This document shows positions 1-13,014 of a stretch of 64,000 nucleotides of DNA, piece by piece (position 1 is the first letter of the stretch; each line of letters begins with the position of its first letter). The position numbers and the translations under genes were made by a program. A model generated the notes under the pieces. The model ran no database searches, was not told the origin of the DNA, and worked only from the letters and a program-made list of their open reading frames with translations. The stretch is taken from assembly GCA_021234535.1 (NCBI GenBank), contig CM037837.1:682001-746000 (forward strand), in the 5' to 3' direction. This DNA is from Stichopus chloronotus. Lineage: Eukaryota > Echinodermata > Holothuroidea > Aspidochirotida > Stichopodidae.

Positions 1-2559
1 AAGATATTAATCTACAGAGACCACCTCAGCTCACAATCTGGTAAACAAAGTAATCTGTGCATACCTCAGTACATTGTATGTACTGTTTAAAACAATGTTG
101 GCTTGGCCTTTTTGTTTTTTAATCAGTAACAGCCTTTGCAAAAATGGTTCACAGTGTCAACTGGCAAACTGCACATTTGCTGGTATCTGTAAGTTAGTTC
201 CAGCAGTTACTTATTTGAAGGAGGCTTCCCAATGTTTGTGATGATGGCCACTGTGATGATAAATATATAACCCTTACAGATTGCACACAAAAAAGAAACT
301 GAACAGTGGGATTAACTCGATAAACTTTGAAGATGTTTAGAGGTTACTTAGTTCACTAAACATTTGTCCTTCTCGGTCAATAATAATGCCATTCATATCA
401 GGCTAGATGATCATCCAAAGAGCAACTTGAAAAACTGTCAAGAATACGGTAATACATCATACTCGGAAATCCCATTGTCATATCGCAGTGAAACCATGTC
501 CAATTACATCAATTTTATTACAATTTCTGCAAACTGTTTTATTTGATTGAACAATACAGGCATCAACTGACCAATGCACCATTTGAAGTTTGGCAAACTG
601 AATTCTCATCTCGGTGGAATAAACACCGGAGTCATAGAGCAAAAGCCTACCTCACCGGTAATGGGCGGACTTTTCTGAAAACACGACTATTTCTCCACGT
701 CTTCAAGTTAAGTAAATTCACTGCAAATAATGAACTTGGAATTTCAAATTACTGCAGTTTGTGACAAATGACTTCTGTGATAATGTGTGACACTTTGAGA
801 CAGCTCCAATACAAACAATTTTAACACAAATTTAACTAGAATGAAATTAATGATGTTAAAACAATGCTGTGTCACAAATTTGGTTGAGCATCAAACTTCA
901 AAACATACCTTTTTTTAAAGAAAGTAAAAATACAAAGACACAAAAGGAGGGCTGCTCAATGAAAGACGTCTTTATATGAAGAATAAAGTAACTCAATTAA
1001 CATGAACAAAAAAATTTTCAAACAGAGAAGATTAGAACCTGTTATGAAAATGGAAGAAATGATTTAGACTGCACGTTTTGATTAGAGCAGATCACGGCAG
1101 TAAAAACAATAGATGAAAATTAAAAGCATGTAAGCAGATTTACATATATGTATAGCAATATAGTAAAATTTATCATCACACCAATCTGAAGAGCCAACCA
1201 AACCAGACAAAAAAAAGTACTGAAAAACCTAGCTGAAAACGTATATATATATATAGATCAATGGTACACAGGAGATCTCTCCTGATATCTAAAATGTTAA
1301 AAATTTAAATCATTTCACTTATGAAAGATTAACAAACCTAACAGTTTGTATACTAATACAAAATTATGTATGTATGATCATGTTAAAGTATAAAAAAATA
1401 GTTACCCACAAAAAAAATTCAAAAAAAAAAAAAAGGACAGAGCCATGATCAGCGATTAAGACTCATTCCCTATTTACTGATATATCTGGGGAGACAGCCT
1501 AAGAAGAACGAAATACCTTATCCTACATGCATTCTGTAAAAGATGGGTTTCAAAATGCAAAAGGACTGCCACAATTGAGAAGGGGAATTTTATACTTGGT
1601 TGTCCTTGTGAAATGAGTAATGTACTGTAGAGTTACTGCACATTTTGATCTCCCTCATGGAGAAAACTACCCAGGTTAACCATTTTTTTGCCAAAAAGGG
1701 GAAACTAAATGTCCACCCAACTTTGCAATGCTACCCTGAATGCACTGTCCAACGAGCAACCTCGTTCAGTGACTACAGTGTGAATAAATATCTTCCATGC
1801 CCGGTGATCAAACAGATATGCTCAAACAGAAGCAAGTATAGATCTGGCCATTGGTGCTCACAATGTTTACAATCATATGGTGTCGAGTCTATGATGGTGG
1901 GCTCAGAGATGAAACCTGGGGGCATAGACTGCAATAATTAATGCTACCAAGAGACAATTATTAATTCACCAGTAGATCCAAGTGGACCAATTCTTCATGG
2001 ACTGGTCTGACCATCATACAATCCCCCGTATTAACACACCACATTTAATAGATCAGTTGTTCAACTTGCAAACATGCTATTTGGGAGTCTTCACTGTTCT
2101 CAAATTTCCCGTATGAAGCGAACTAAATTTGATTGAAACATATTCTATCCAGCAGGGCTTGCATGGGTGACGCCTGATAAAAGGAGCATCTTTGAAAACC
2201 ATATCTCAGTTAAGAAAGGGAATACTGATGTGTAATTGACACAAAATTGTAACATTTTAACTAAAAGTTTTTGGAAACTATTCTGAGCAGGTTTACCTGT
2301 GGGGACTTGAAAGAAAAGATAAAGCAATATGACCCTGCTTTACAATATTAAAATTTAAGCTTTAATTACAGAAATACAAATGACTCAATGTAAATCTTCT
2401 TTAACATCTTAATAATGTCAAATATCTCCTTAAACATCTAGAAATGTAAGAGAGCATGTACAAAATAGAAACCACCACAAAAAAAAAAAGAGACACAGAT
2501 GATATCAAATCATGACTTGGTAATCTGTCTGTGACACTGATGATTCTGTCACTGTCTGA

Positions 2560-2597
2560 GAGGTCCCCCTCCAAAGTCACATGCTAAGGGGGACCTC
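2560..2597. repeat. 11-bp perfect inverted repeat (hairpin)
   Basis: The arm at 2560-2570 (GAGGTCCCCCT) is exactly complementary to the arm at 2587-2597, with a 16-base loop. The GC-rich stem stands out in AT-rich surroundings. No transposon termini or target duplication were recognised around it. Confidence 0.7.
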
Positions 2598-3354
2598 AGA
2601 CTTAAGTAGCAGCTATTTTGTGAAGTGTCTGTATTTGTGTGTGTTTAACATATCTGCGGGTAGCTGAGCAACATCCATTTGGGGGAACTACTAGAAAATG
2701 TTTGTTGGTGCTTTAACTTTTTGCTTGCATCAATTACACTTACCTCCTGCAATTTGAGGAATTTAATTTGTAAAATTCTTGCAATTTCAATTCTCAGCAG
2801 AAGGATATATCAGACAAATGATTTCTTTTAAGTACTTGATGTGACCACCATCATCGAACACCTAGACGATACCGTACCAACCTGAGTTGTTTTCACAGAT
2901 ACAGGAGCTAAGAGTATTCCATTTTACTGTTTCCCACTTTATGATAGATATAGATAAAATAAAATATATTATATATATATATATATATACATAGTTCATA
3001 TGTACAACATCAATGCTAAAATGCAAAAAAAAATATGCAATGAAAGGATCCAATGAAACCCATTTTGCACTTGATGTCAAGATGAGACAAGAGGAAAAAC
3101 TTGCCTCTCTGTTTATCCTGCATAACAATTATATTTCCCTCTTAACAGACTAAAGATGCATTCAAATTATTGCAATGCCTACACCTTGACCATTAAGGTC
3201 AGCCACACTGGCTCCAAATTCAAGGAGCTATACCTGAAAAAATTATCTTTGGTTACACAATCGATCTACCATTTGTCATTGATTAACCTCTAGCTTTGAT
3301 GTCAAATGCCTCTTGTTAGATGGGTGACCATTGTGGGGGAATATTTTTGTGCCA

Positions 3355-3360
3355 TTTATT
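3355..3360 (-). promoter_or_regulatory. candidate polyadenylation signal of the GDPD1-like gene
   Basis: TTTATT on the plus strand reads AATAAA on the minus strand, about 175-180 bases past the GDPD1-like stop codon. It was chosen only by motif and position, and no transcript evidence was available. Confidence 0.35.
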
Positions 3361-3535
3361 TGAGGGCCAATATCACTTAGCTTTTATCGTGAAATTACGA
3401 ACAATGTTTTGTCTACTGTAAGGGCACACAGGACTTACCATAGTACCTGTGAGGGATTTGGTTATGATACAGTCATTCTGTCCTCTCCTCCCCGTAGTGC
3501 ATTACCCCCCCCCCCACCCATTCCTTATGGTGCTT

Positions 3536-3679
3536 CTACCTTTTCTTTGGTGGATACTTGAAACCCTCTTCATCTACAAATGTTTTTAGTAACTTAGGAT
3601 AATCGGTCATTACTCCGTCTACCTCGAGTTTGTGAGCGAGCCTCCATCCCTCTTCATCATTCAGGACCCAGAGATAAAC
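3536..3679 (-). CDS. GDPD1: GDPD1-like exon 9 (terminal)
   Basis: Encodes VYLWVLNDEEGWRLAH and GVMTDYP, the last conserved GDPD block, then a lysine/arginine-rich tail. The TAG stop is at 3536-3538. Confidence 0.95.
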   Translation of the reverse strand, partial: VYLWVLNDEEGWRLAHKLEVDGVMTDYPKLLKTFVDEEGFKYPPKKR

Positions 3680-6600
3680 CTAAAAATAAAGCATAGGTCA
3701 AGATTTCAACAACACAGCTACAATGAGGCTATATCAATGTTCCTGAGGTTCAATGTTCCCATGGTTCGATGTGCCCAAGGTTCCATGCTCCTAGGGCTCA
3801 TGAAGAGTGAGCGCTTTGAACATTGAACCTCAGAAACATCAAACCTCGGGAACATCAAACCTCAGGAACATCAAACCTCGGAAACATTGAACCTCTGGAA
3901 TTACAGTGACATTTCTAGGAACATCAAACCCTGGGAAAATTAACCTTGTACTGACCGGCAATACAAAAACAGGAAACATCAAACCCTGGGAACAATGAAC
4001 CAAGGCAACATTGGGTAGACCCAACAATCATCTCATCAAGCGTATGCAACATTAGAGATATAAAATGCACTATGGCTATACGGCACCACAAAGAACAGAC
4101 TCTGTAAATTTATAAGGCATGCATCAACACACCTTTGAGTGACTAACTCTTTGGAATGATTTCTATGACAAACTTTATCTTACTCAAACTTTTCACTTCA
4201 GGAACATAGGATTTCCTGCAACAATTACATTTTCTTTACCATCACTCTATTCTATAACGTTAAAAGCGCCAGTTCTTGTGCAAATCATGTCCACTACCAC
4301 ATTCTTCAAATAGACCTCAGCTGAACTGCAATGCAATGGAAGTTACCACTGTCAAAACACATCATGATGATGGACCTCACCTTTATGGCACGGGTAAGCC
4401 GCCGCCCTTCCCATTATGCCATGTCATCTACCAAACCACATCATTGCAATAGCACTGCTGTACCTCATCATCATGGGTACAGCTGAGCTGATATCCAACT
4501 GATGATGCAACGTGAGTTACTACTGTCGAGCAACATCATTGCAATGAACATTGTCATTATGATACCTCTAAGGTGCTACCCGTCCCATAATGCAATGTAA
4601 TTCATGGCTGTCCAAACACATCGTTGTGATGGACCCCACCACTATGGTGCAACTGCGCTGCCATCCAATGACGCAATGTAAGCCACTACTATCAAAACAA
4701 GTTACTACAGTGCATCTCACTTTTATGGTACTGCTGAACTGCCATTCTTCATCAAGACTGATGGACAAAATCATTGCAATGCACCTCACCGTGATGGTAC
4801 AGCTGAGCTGAAATCCTTTCTATACTTTAATGGTAGCCACTACTCTCCAACCACATCATTAAGATGGAGGTCAACAGTACAACTGAGCTGCTAAATAATG
4901 CAATGCAAGTCAGTACTGTCAAACCACTTTGTTGTGATGGACCTCACAAATTATGGTACAACTAAAATACTAAAATATTGCTCTTCCAACTTAAGTAATG
5001 TAAGTCACAGCTCAGTCAAACCACAATATTGTGATAGACCTCACCATTGTGTTGCAGATAAACTTATACCCGTCTGATAATCTTATGTAAGTCACAATTG
5101 TAGAAGCTGCTTATTGGTCACAACAAGATGGGCCACTATGAAGAGCGCAGTAAGTCAAAATATCTTGACCTCCTGACCCCCAAGAAAGCCAATGACATCC
5201 TTGAAGAAAAGTCATCGTGCATGACAGAAAACAACACGGAACATACGAACAAACATGCACACACACACATACAAATACAGCACTATATCATCATAGCACT
5301 AAAATACATTTGCACATGTAATAGCAATTAAGCCATCTAACTTACAAGGAGTTATTTCAAGTTATGTTACTTACCTTAACACCACGTCTTTGCAAATGTC
5401 TAAAGAGAAATCTACGCATCAGCAGTCCATCATAAATGCTCAGCAAGAGGTGAAAGTACCACGGTGCTGCTTCACCACTAAAACAAAGAAAGAACGATAA
5501 TGTTGATCTCCACCTGGTACATTCCATGTACAAAGGCAGTTAATACAGTCACAGAAATATTTGGCAGTTATTGCTTTTGCTTCCTTGATACCACCTGACC
5601 ATACATTTCTACGATGACACTTACTTCAGGTCATCCCTACCCCTCTGACTCTCCCCCCCCCCCCTTCCATTGAGAGGATGATGGAGTCTCCCAAAATTAC
5701 AGTATTGGTAAGTTCAGCAGTTCTCTGGAATCTGAAGGAAAGACCAAGGTTGTATTTTGTCAATACAGGTAAAACCATGAAAATAACATAATCCTGGTTT
5801 TACTATAAAATCAAAGATTGGTTTAATATTTCACCTCATTACCATGTCAGTTGATGAAGGTTGGCACGCAAGCACATGAAGAAAGTTTCTCATTCCAAAT
5901 GTTTCTGAAAAGGTGATTTTAATTCACGAAAGCTGTCACATCCAGGATTAAGAATTATTTTCTTGATCCTTGCAGTGTGCACGAGCTACCACAGCATCAC
6001 AACGAGCCATCATTTCAAAATATTGTATGTTCATAGCATGGTTGTCCATTCTACATTTCAAACAGGGAAAGAGACTTGCTACCACTTATTAATTCCAATC
6101 ATTTTTCAAGGTAGGTCAGAGATCACTACATGTCAAAGCTATGGAAAAGCTTGCAAGAAACATATCCAGAATTTGAAGAAGTCATCATTTTTAGATGAGC
6201 CCTTTTCTCCAACTGCAGTCAACAAAAAGTCAAATTGTGAAAAACATGTGAAGAGAATTATTCCAGGGCTAGAGAATGTTAAGAAATTACGATGCAATCT
6301 CTTAAGGGAAGGCAGGTATCATGTTACGCTGTCTTGAGGGTACAGTCTAACAAAGTATGACATATTCAAGCTGTCCATACACCCTCCCAGTGCTGAAAGA
6401 TCCAACAAGAAAGTCACGAATCAGTTGCTAAGCAACCAGATTCACCTTCCATATTACAAATACATCAGACTAAAAATTCTGTACAGAGGCAATCATATGT
6501 ATACTTATTTGTCTGCATAGATGACAGGACGCCAATGCCTTTAATGCTCACAATGGTATAAAATTTGTAAAATAATCATCAATATGATAAATATAAACAA

Positions 6601-9600
6601 AATCCCTTTATGTATTTACCCACCAACACTGTGAACACCACACCTGTGTACATTTACCACAGGGTCTGTTTCTGCTAACTTTTTAGATAAAAAAAAAACT
6701 AAATGATTCAACTTTGTACCATAATTCATTCTTATCATTAGAATTTCTCCAGAAAGAAACATGGCGTAGATATAATTTTCCACATTGGTATCAAATGGAA
6801 TGCAATGGTAAGATTAACATTAAAGGCTAACTTTTTCACTCCAAAGAGCACATCCTGCTTTAAACCAGAGGCATACACCTGTTGCAGAATAAATTTACTT
6901 CTGTGTACTAGTTTTTGCTCAAACACCTCTTCATGCAATTATTGCAGAGATTTAAAAAAGGTCACTTTTACTTCACCCTGCGAGCAAATTGAAATAAATG
7001 TGAACTCCCGAGCAAGTCCCAGGTACCGCACAACACAAAGAGTGATAACTGTACAGCATGAAAGGGCAAGCACTCACAATTCTTGTCGTAACACTTTGCC
7101 GACAGGGACTTCCAGAAATGAGTCCCTCAGAGGGAAGAAAGGCAAGAGACCCGTGTAGCAGAGCAGTATTAGTTTTAATATACCAGTCATGCTGAATATG
7201 GTGGGGATATCTGGAGCCTGCCAAATGAGAGCATGTAAGAAAAAGGAACTTTATCTAATGAAAACAAAAATGTTAAATACTGGAAACAGATCAAACACTG
7301 AGGAAATACATTATCGTATGAAAGGTTTTCATCGTACATGTTTTAACAACACATTAATTCCAAAAGTTACCTTTTTTCTCACCGCTGCTGTGACGCTTTC
7401 TCTAAAGTTTCCAACCACTGTGATTTCTTCTCTCTTATATTCCCTGATGATGTCTAAAACCTGTCACATAAAAAGAAAAAGTTAACAAGGAAATGGTAGG
7501 ATTGATTTGAGATGATCCAAAAGTACGTGAAACTTATTTCACAACAAGGCAAAAGATGAGAAACTGGACAGGAAAGTTTAAATTGCTAACCATGACTTCA
7601 AAGTGAGTCTACTGCTGGACACTGTTAGACTCAACTACTGCTAATGAATTACAGTATTAAAGTATGCTGGAATGAATCACAATTTCATCATCTTTCACTA
7701 GTGATTTTCCACGATAGACTTTTCCTCATCCATCCTCCATTTGCCCTCAAAACCTTGTCTTCACGTCTTAGCTTTGCCTAAATTTTTGCATTATGAATAT
7801 AAATTTCATTAACTTGCAACTGATCTAGTACCTTGTCAATGAGCTCAATGTTGTGAATTTTAATATCCAGGTTGATTGGAGTGTCGGGGAACGTCTTAAA
7901 AACGTCAGTGAGGAGAGGTATCTGGCAATCCTCTGAGTTACTGTGACACCACTTATCTGTACAAATATTCAAACAGAAGAAGTTATGAAACACTTTTGAT
8001 ACATGAAAGAAAACCTAAAATTGCTGCAAACTCACTCCGACAGGGAAACTATGTACTTTTATTTTGCAAGAAATATTTGACAGTGTGTGACAAATCTGCT
8101 TGGACACAGAAGGGTTACAGTACCACTTTTTTCTCCCCATCTCAAGAAAACATAAACAAGAAACTGTGTGCCGTTCAACACATTTACTCTGTCAGACCTA
8201 TCCTCAAAAAACAATGAAAAAAACCTCATACTGTTAATTAAAGGAGGATAGGTGCAGCAGTTGTGTACACACATCATAAATAACTTTTGCTCACTCTCTC
8301 CTTCCAAATTGGTTATGAGCATATCTCCCTCACAAATTTCCAGTGATGAAATGATCAGGCAAACTCTGTCAGAATGTGAATTAGCAGACAGAAAAGAAAC
8401 TGATAATTCTTTTAAATTTTATTCACAATATGATGACATCCCATAAATAATAATCATGAGTATGTATTTTATGCTTTTTCTGAGATTGAATAAGGAATGT
8501 TGTTTGGTCAAAGGTCATAAATATTTTCTTAAGTCTGCGGGTAAACATCAATGACCTTCAACCTACATCATTCTTCCTGCAGGGACAGGACGAGGTATGA
8601 GTGACATACTCATGACTATTTTACATGGGATGTCAACATAAAAAAAAATTAAAAAATAAAGTTTTTTTTTTCCTCTACTCAGACATTTTCTGACAGAGGT
8701 TATGGTGGTTCATATTTTACCACAAGCTGTGAAGGAGATATGCTTACACACAATTAAAAGAAAGAAACTGTAAAAATTTATTTTAAAAGTATGTCAAAAT
8801 TAACGAAAATATCCTCCTTTAGGACAAACAGGTTTTCTAGCGCTTGTGAGATCACAAGGGGTATTATCTGCTTTCATACGGTATCAGGCTGGAACAAAAA
8901 TGTCTGCAGGTCACAGTGCCGACTAAAGCATCTGGTACTACTGCAGTTACTGTAAATGCTACTTGCATTTTTCCAATATGCAACGAATACTGTTGATTTA
9001 AATGTTTTATATACAGTGTACCTTGTAAACCTAAAAAATCATTCCTGATACAAGAATATTCTCTGGTGCTTACAGCTGATACGAGAGTCATGATACAGCA
9101 AAATGCCAAAAAGATAAGCATTTGTTTGCTGTAAACGAATACCTCGCTACTACACCCGCAGTGCTATACCTCAGATATTTATTTATATTTCAATCTATTT
9201 CATTTGCACTTTGGTAATAATGGTAATAATATACCCAATTAAAGAATAACTAACCTGAAAAAGTCAATAACAAATCCGATTGTGGCTTTATTATACTAAC
9301 CTTTACAGAAAGTGACCTTTAGACCTTTCAAGATGCATGGTAGATCCTGGCCAATAGAGAGAGGAGAGAGAAACAATTATGAAGTGAATAATAAAACTGA
9401 ACATCACAGGCAAAAAAAAAACAACGGTAATTCAAAAATGTTCTTATCTTTATGGTGTCACTATGATTCAGGCCTTGAATAATAAAAACAATAATAACTC
9501 AGGCCTTGAAGGGCAGCCATTTTATGATGCTAAGCAACCAAGAGTGTGGAGGAAGCCTGGGGCTTATATACTACCACTTCATGTCGGGTGACTGCCAATT

Positions 9601-11642
9601 TAACAATTTTGGATCAAATTTGGTATCTTTTATCACAAGGTCAGTTTGGTCACTGAAAAATATCCCTGGAGGACTATGTAAAAAGCCTTACCAATCACAC
9701 AAAAATAAATAAGAATAGATGTAAAGTAATATAATAATACCAAATACAGTTTATCTGTAGACTTTATATTAGCCTATTAACAGAGGTAATGTTGTTAGAT
9801 ACCTCTAATGTTGACTTGCTCTTTACTGAACTATCCAAAAATTTAACAGTTTGCTCCTCACAGGTGTTCTAACTTACGGTATATGGTCTGCACTTTAAAC
9901 CACCTCAACACATAGGGCGCAGCAAAACATTCCACCTGTTCTTCATCACTTCCCTGAATGGTTGGTTTAGCAGAAGTCTCAAAGGGTTTTTCACATGGCT
10001 AAAGTGTAGGGGTAAACAGAAATACTAAAAAAATAACTCCCCACCCCCACTCTTGTTCTGAGAAAAACCCTGACAATTTTACTTTCCCATTCTCCATGGA
10101 GGATGATGTTCTCTGTGAATCAATATCCACACATTCATCCACACTACATCAATGACCTCCCACCCAAGTCTTCGCAAGTTCTCTCTCCGGCCACTGTCAT
10201 TGAATTTACCTCATAGTTTGTGTCAGATATCAGCACTTCCTCACCAGTAGTCCTCACAATGTTATTGTCGTGAGACACGACAATTTGCTTGTCTTTGGTG
10301 ATTTGGCAATCCAGTTCCAACATGTGCATGCCATTATTAATAGCACTAGAACCAAAAGAAAGAGAAAACTACTATTAAAACCAAAAAATAAAACATGAAT
10401 GACTCACAACTAGGAGAAAATACTGTACAATCGGTCACTCCAATAAAGGTCTCTTAGTGATTAAAAAATATTTAAAGATTCCCCTAAAGGACTTCAAATG
10501 AATTCTCTGCAAAACAATGTTCTGTATGATGGTACTCCAGATATTGTTTCTCTTCTCCTAAATAAAAAACAAAAAACAAAAATAAGTGCTAGGACTTTAA
10601 TGAATCCCTCTCATACAATTGTTTGACAGGGGAATGACAAAGAACGTCTATTAGCAAAACCCTGAAGCCAAATTCATGATATGACGTGAGGATATTATTT
10701 AAATTGTAGCACTAGCACTCACTGTTGGAAGGCTGTAATTGTATTTTCCAGATTCTCACCGGCACCTATGGGAGGAAAACAAACGTATCATCCTCAGAAT
10801 ATTGCAGCACAGTAAAAATAAACATTTCATGGTCTTGTTTCCAGGTCATGGGCAATCACTACAAAAATATTTAGTACCGATTACAGATATGAATCCATGA
10901 AAATTATGTAATTATCACTGGATATGGCTGCCTACTACTGGAACCTGGCGACCTGTGGATGTTAAAAATGTGCTCATATATAATGCAATAAAATAATGCA
11001 ATTTAACTGCCATTGGACTTTTCATATAAACATCACAAGAGAATCATACACATAAATGCAATCACCTCATAATGTACCATTAACAAGAAAAAAATACAGA
11101 TTTTCTTTGTAAAAAATTGGCATACATGCTCAATGACACTCTCTCAGCCATACAGTGCTAAATTTACAGCTGGTTTAGCTTGCTAACTTCAAGGGCACAT
11201 CACTGACAGTCAATGAGGGATTGGAGGTGTTCATTTTACTGTATAAAGTGTAAGTGCATGTAACTGCTACAGTATATCAGTAATTTATTGGTATCAACAG
11301 GACCCTGTCATCACCAATCATACAACAGTTTGAATCTGAGATAACACTGACATTTGCAATTCAAAGCTTGTTGATGATCTCTACTCTTTCACCAAACAGA
11401 GGGCACACTACTGAAGCACTTGGTTTGACCAGCTTTTAGCTGAAAAATTATACACTTATAAATTACAGCGAAAAAAAAAAAGAGTGAACATCGTTCGTAC
11501 CGCCTCTGTGAGCAATTAAGGATGCATTAACTCCATTCTTCTTCCTCTTGTGTAAGACATGAGGAAACTTGAACAAGGCAGCCGAGATGACTGTGTAACC
11601 TCCAACAATGCACAGTGGTATGGCTATTGCTGCTGTTGACAT
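3536..11642 (-). CDS. GDPD1: GDPD1-like lysophospholipase D / glycerophosphodiester phosphodiesterase (complete, 9 exons)
   Basis: Coding exons in transcript order are 11501-11642, 10723-10765, 10210-10345, 9301-9346, 7832-7956, 7371-7460, 7078-7217, 5375-5477 and 3536-3679. They sum to 969 nt (322 residues plus stop), and all introns are GT-AG with matching phase. Human GDPD1 (GDE4) has 314 residues and the same order of segments. An N-terminal membrane segment lies at about residues 5-25. The GDPD active site follows: HRGGAGENLENT from His45, the ELD motif with Glu72 and Asp74, and SHD with His87. Further on come IPLL, the INLDIKI segment, the conserved hydrophobic YTGLLPF stretch near residues 213-219, and a C-terminal VYLWVLN...GVMTDYP block. 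In the family these enzymes are membrane-bound, metal-dependent and hydrolyse lysophospholipids such as lysophosphatidylcholine. The start codon was chosen because MSTAA aligns with the human N-terminus. A paralogue such as GDPD3 cannot be excluded by eye. Confidence 0.95.
3735..4010. repeat. degenerate 16-bp minisatellite in GDPD1-like intron 8
   Basis: Near-tandem copies of GGAACATCAAACCTCG with substitutions and gaps run through this interval. The array lies wholly within the last intron, upstream of the larger minisatellite. Confidence 0.75.
4330..5110. repeat. degenerate minisatellite of about 80-110 bp units in GDPD1-like intron 8
   Basis: Recurring blocks include CACATCATTGCAATGGACC, CTCACC-TTATGGTAC, AGCTGAGCTGCCAT and ATGCAATGTAAGTCACTACT. 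They repeat in the same order with a spacing of roughly 80 to 110 bp. Copies are diverged, so the exact period needs a dot plot. Confidence 0.65.
5375..5477 (-). CDS. GDPD1: GDPD1-like exon 8
   Basis: Encodes the IYDGLLMRRFLFRHLQRRGVK segment, aligned with the human LSDLLLMRKALFDHLTARGIQ region. Confidence 0.92.
7078..7217 (-). CDS. GDPD1: GDPD1-like exon 7
   Basis: Encodes APDIPTIFS and the hydrophobic LLCYTGLLPFFPL stretch characteristic of GDPD1/GDPD3. The donor GTGAGT at 7077-7072 keeps phase 2, which exon 8 completes. Confidence 0.92.
7371..7460 (-). CDS. GDPD1: GDPD1-like exon 6
   Basis: Thirty codons in phase 0-0. They encode VLDIIREYKREEITVVGN, equivalent to the human segment around VKRYNREHLTVWGN. 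Confidence 0.92.
7832..7956 (-). CDS. GDPD1: GDPD1-like exon 5
   Basis: Encodes the IPLLTDVFKTFPDTPINLDIK block, a conserved barrel segment. The donor GTACTAG follows the lysine codon of IELIDK. Confidence 0.93.
9301..9346 (-). CDS. GDPD1: GDPD1-like exon 4
   Basis: A 46-nt exon encoding DLPCILKGLKVTFCK, matching the variable LPPYLGKL-type segment of human GDPD1. Both its phases fit exons 3 and 5. Confidence 0.88.
10210..10345 (-). CDS. GDPD1: GDPD1-like exon 3
   Basis: Encodes the ELD metal-binding motif (Glu72, Asp74) and the SHD motif (His87), ending in ISDTNYE. The acceptor TTCTAG and the donor after GAG are clear. Confidence 0.94.
10723..10765 (-). CDS. GDPD1: GDPD1-like exon 2
   Basis: A 43-nt micro-exon encoding GAGENLENTITAFQ, the signature that follows the catalytic HRG. 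It is too short to stand out as an open frame and was identified by motif and splice phase. Confidence 0.93.
11501..11642 (-). CDS. GDPD1: GDPD1-like exon 1
   Basis: Encodes residues 1-48: the initiator Met, the membrane anchor and the catalytic His45 of the HRGG motif. The donor GTACG follows the first base of the split Gly codon. Confidence 0.93.
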
Positions 11643-12298
11643 TGGGAAGGCTTGACAAGGTTGGTCTATGGTGAATACTAGCTAGTCGTGGTTGAAAATT
11701 ACACTTCTTTATTTTCGTAAATTGTTCCTGAAAGCTGAAATCAGGAAAACAGAGAATCGTTCAAAATTACAAAATTTCAGTGAAACTTAACACTATGGAT
11801 TTACTTTTAACTGCTAAGCGGAATTGCGCCTAATTGTATTCAGACTCCAGCAACCAAAATGCTCTTATGAGTTTAAGGATGCATGTATATGCAGCTCAAA
11901 TTTGTACATGTATGGTAGAAGAATGTTCAAAATAGAGAACAAAGATGTTTAACAGTGTGACTGATTGCAGCAGATGGGTACAAAGGTGACATAACTTGTC
12001 AAAATTGTAACAAATAAAACTCAATCAGGAACGTGAATGATTTCGACAGTAGTAGGGCCTAGGCAAAGAAAGTTAGGTTGTAACAGTTGAACGTCTGAAT
12101 AGAACCGTAGCATTACAATCCATTTCATTCCTCACAAGCAGAAATCAACGATCACAATCTAGCCTAACAGAATGGAATGCAGTTCTACGCTAACCCATCT
12201 CAGAATGTCATTGCATGTGCTGCCAAGACGAAGTACAGTACAATATGGACAAAAGTGTAGTGTTGCCAAAACACTTTGTCATGAATAGGTCTAAGTTT

Positions 12299-12302
12299 AT
12301 GT
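12299..12302. repeat. target-site duplication, left copy
   Basis: ATGT directly abuts the 3' LTR boundary and matches ATGT at 17696-17699. Four to six bases is usual for Ty3/Gypsy integrases. Confidence 0.8.
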
Positions 12303-12918
12303 TTTAGGAGAGTATGGGGGCAACTATATAGATCGAATAAGGAAATCAGAAGTGTACTCACCAAAAACAAATCTAAAGTCCGTTTATAAACACTGGCTCT
12401 GGCTAAATCCGTGGTCAATATATTCCGGTCCTGGTCGATATTCCAAATTGTAAAAATACAAGTAAAATATATAAATCGGCGAATTAATTAAGTGATGCTG
12501 TAAAGAACTTTTCGCTTTCCTGTCGCGAACCACGTGGCTTTGCTAAGGAAGTTGAAAGAGTTCTCCGGGAAGTATATAAAGTGAAATTGGGGTAAAAATA
12601 TGAAGATGAATATGCGAGGATTATTGGTGTCAATAATCGGGTATTTAATTAAAATTCGCTACTCTCACTAGAGACGGAGGCTCGTGCCTAATCGTTGAGA
12701 AGTAGGACGGAGAGTGATAAGAGTTCTTTGTTCATCTCCTCGTGTCAAGTAAGAGGTTTCGGCTGATGCATAATTAGTCATCCGCCGAAACAAAGGGATG
12801 TTCATACCAAAACTTGGCAAGAAAACTTTTCTGAGAATTTGGAAGAATTTGTTTGCCAAGTGGACACCGGAAGTGAGGGCAGGCTTCCAATCTATGACTT
12901 CTGGATGAAGCCGCTACA
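12303..12918 (-). repeat. 3' LTR (616 bp)
   Basis: Matches the 5' LTR over all 616 bases except position 12710 (G here, C at 17487). On the minus strand it begins TGTAGCGGC and ends CTCCTAAA, so the usual TG...CA termini are met only at the 5' end. A TATATA core lies at 12573-12580. The 63-codon frame inside it is duplicated in the other LTR and resembles no protein I know. Confidence 0.96.
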
Positions 12919-12920
12919 GT

Positions 12921-12930
12921 AGCCCCCTCG
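12921..12930 (-). other. polypurine tract
   Basis: The minus strand reads CGAGGGGGCT two bases before the 3' LTR, the expected place for plus-strand priming. The tract is short and G-rich. Confidence 0.6.
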
Positions 12931-13014
12931 CAGATCACAAGCCGGAAAAAATGGGAAGAAAAGCTGGTGATCGAAACAAAACTACAAAACAGAAAATATA
13001 AATGTCATTAAGGA

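Larger units (their letters stand above)
1..3535. other. 3' flank of the GDPD1-like gene, no other gene seen
   Basis: This stretch lies downstream of the GDPD1-like stop codon. Its upper part is probably 3' UTR: an AATAAA polyadenylation hexamer on the minus strand lies at 3355-3360, about 180 bases past the stop. The rest is AT-rich and holds an AT dinucleotide run (about 2969-2989), poly-A runs and one clean hairpin at 2560-2597. The short open frames have no recognisable domain and no matching splice structure. Confidence 0.6.

Noticed and set aside
5963..6337. A 124-codon plus-strand frame in GDPD1 intron 7
   Set aside because: No domain, antisense within an intron, and composition like the surrounding noncoding DNA.
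12668..12859. A 63-codon frame in the LTR, with an identical partner at 17445-17636
   Set aside because: It is duplicated only because the LTR is duplicated. It has no known domain, and the one LTR mismatch is synonymous in it by chance.
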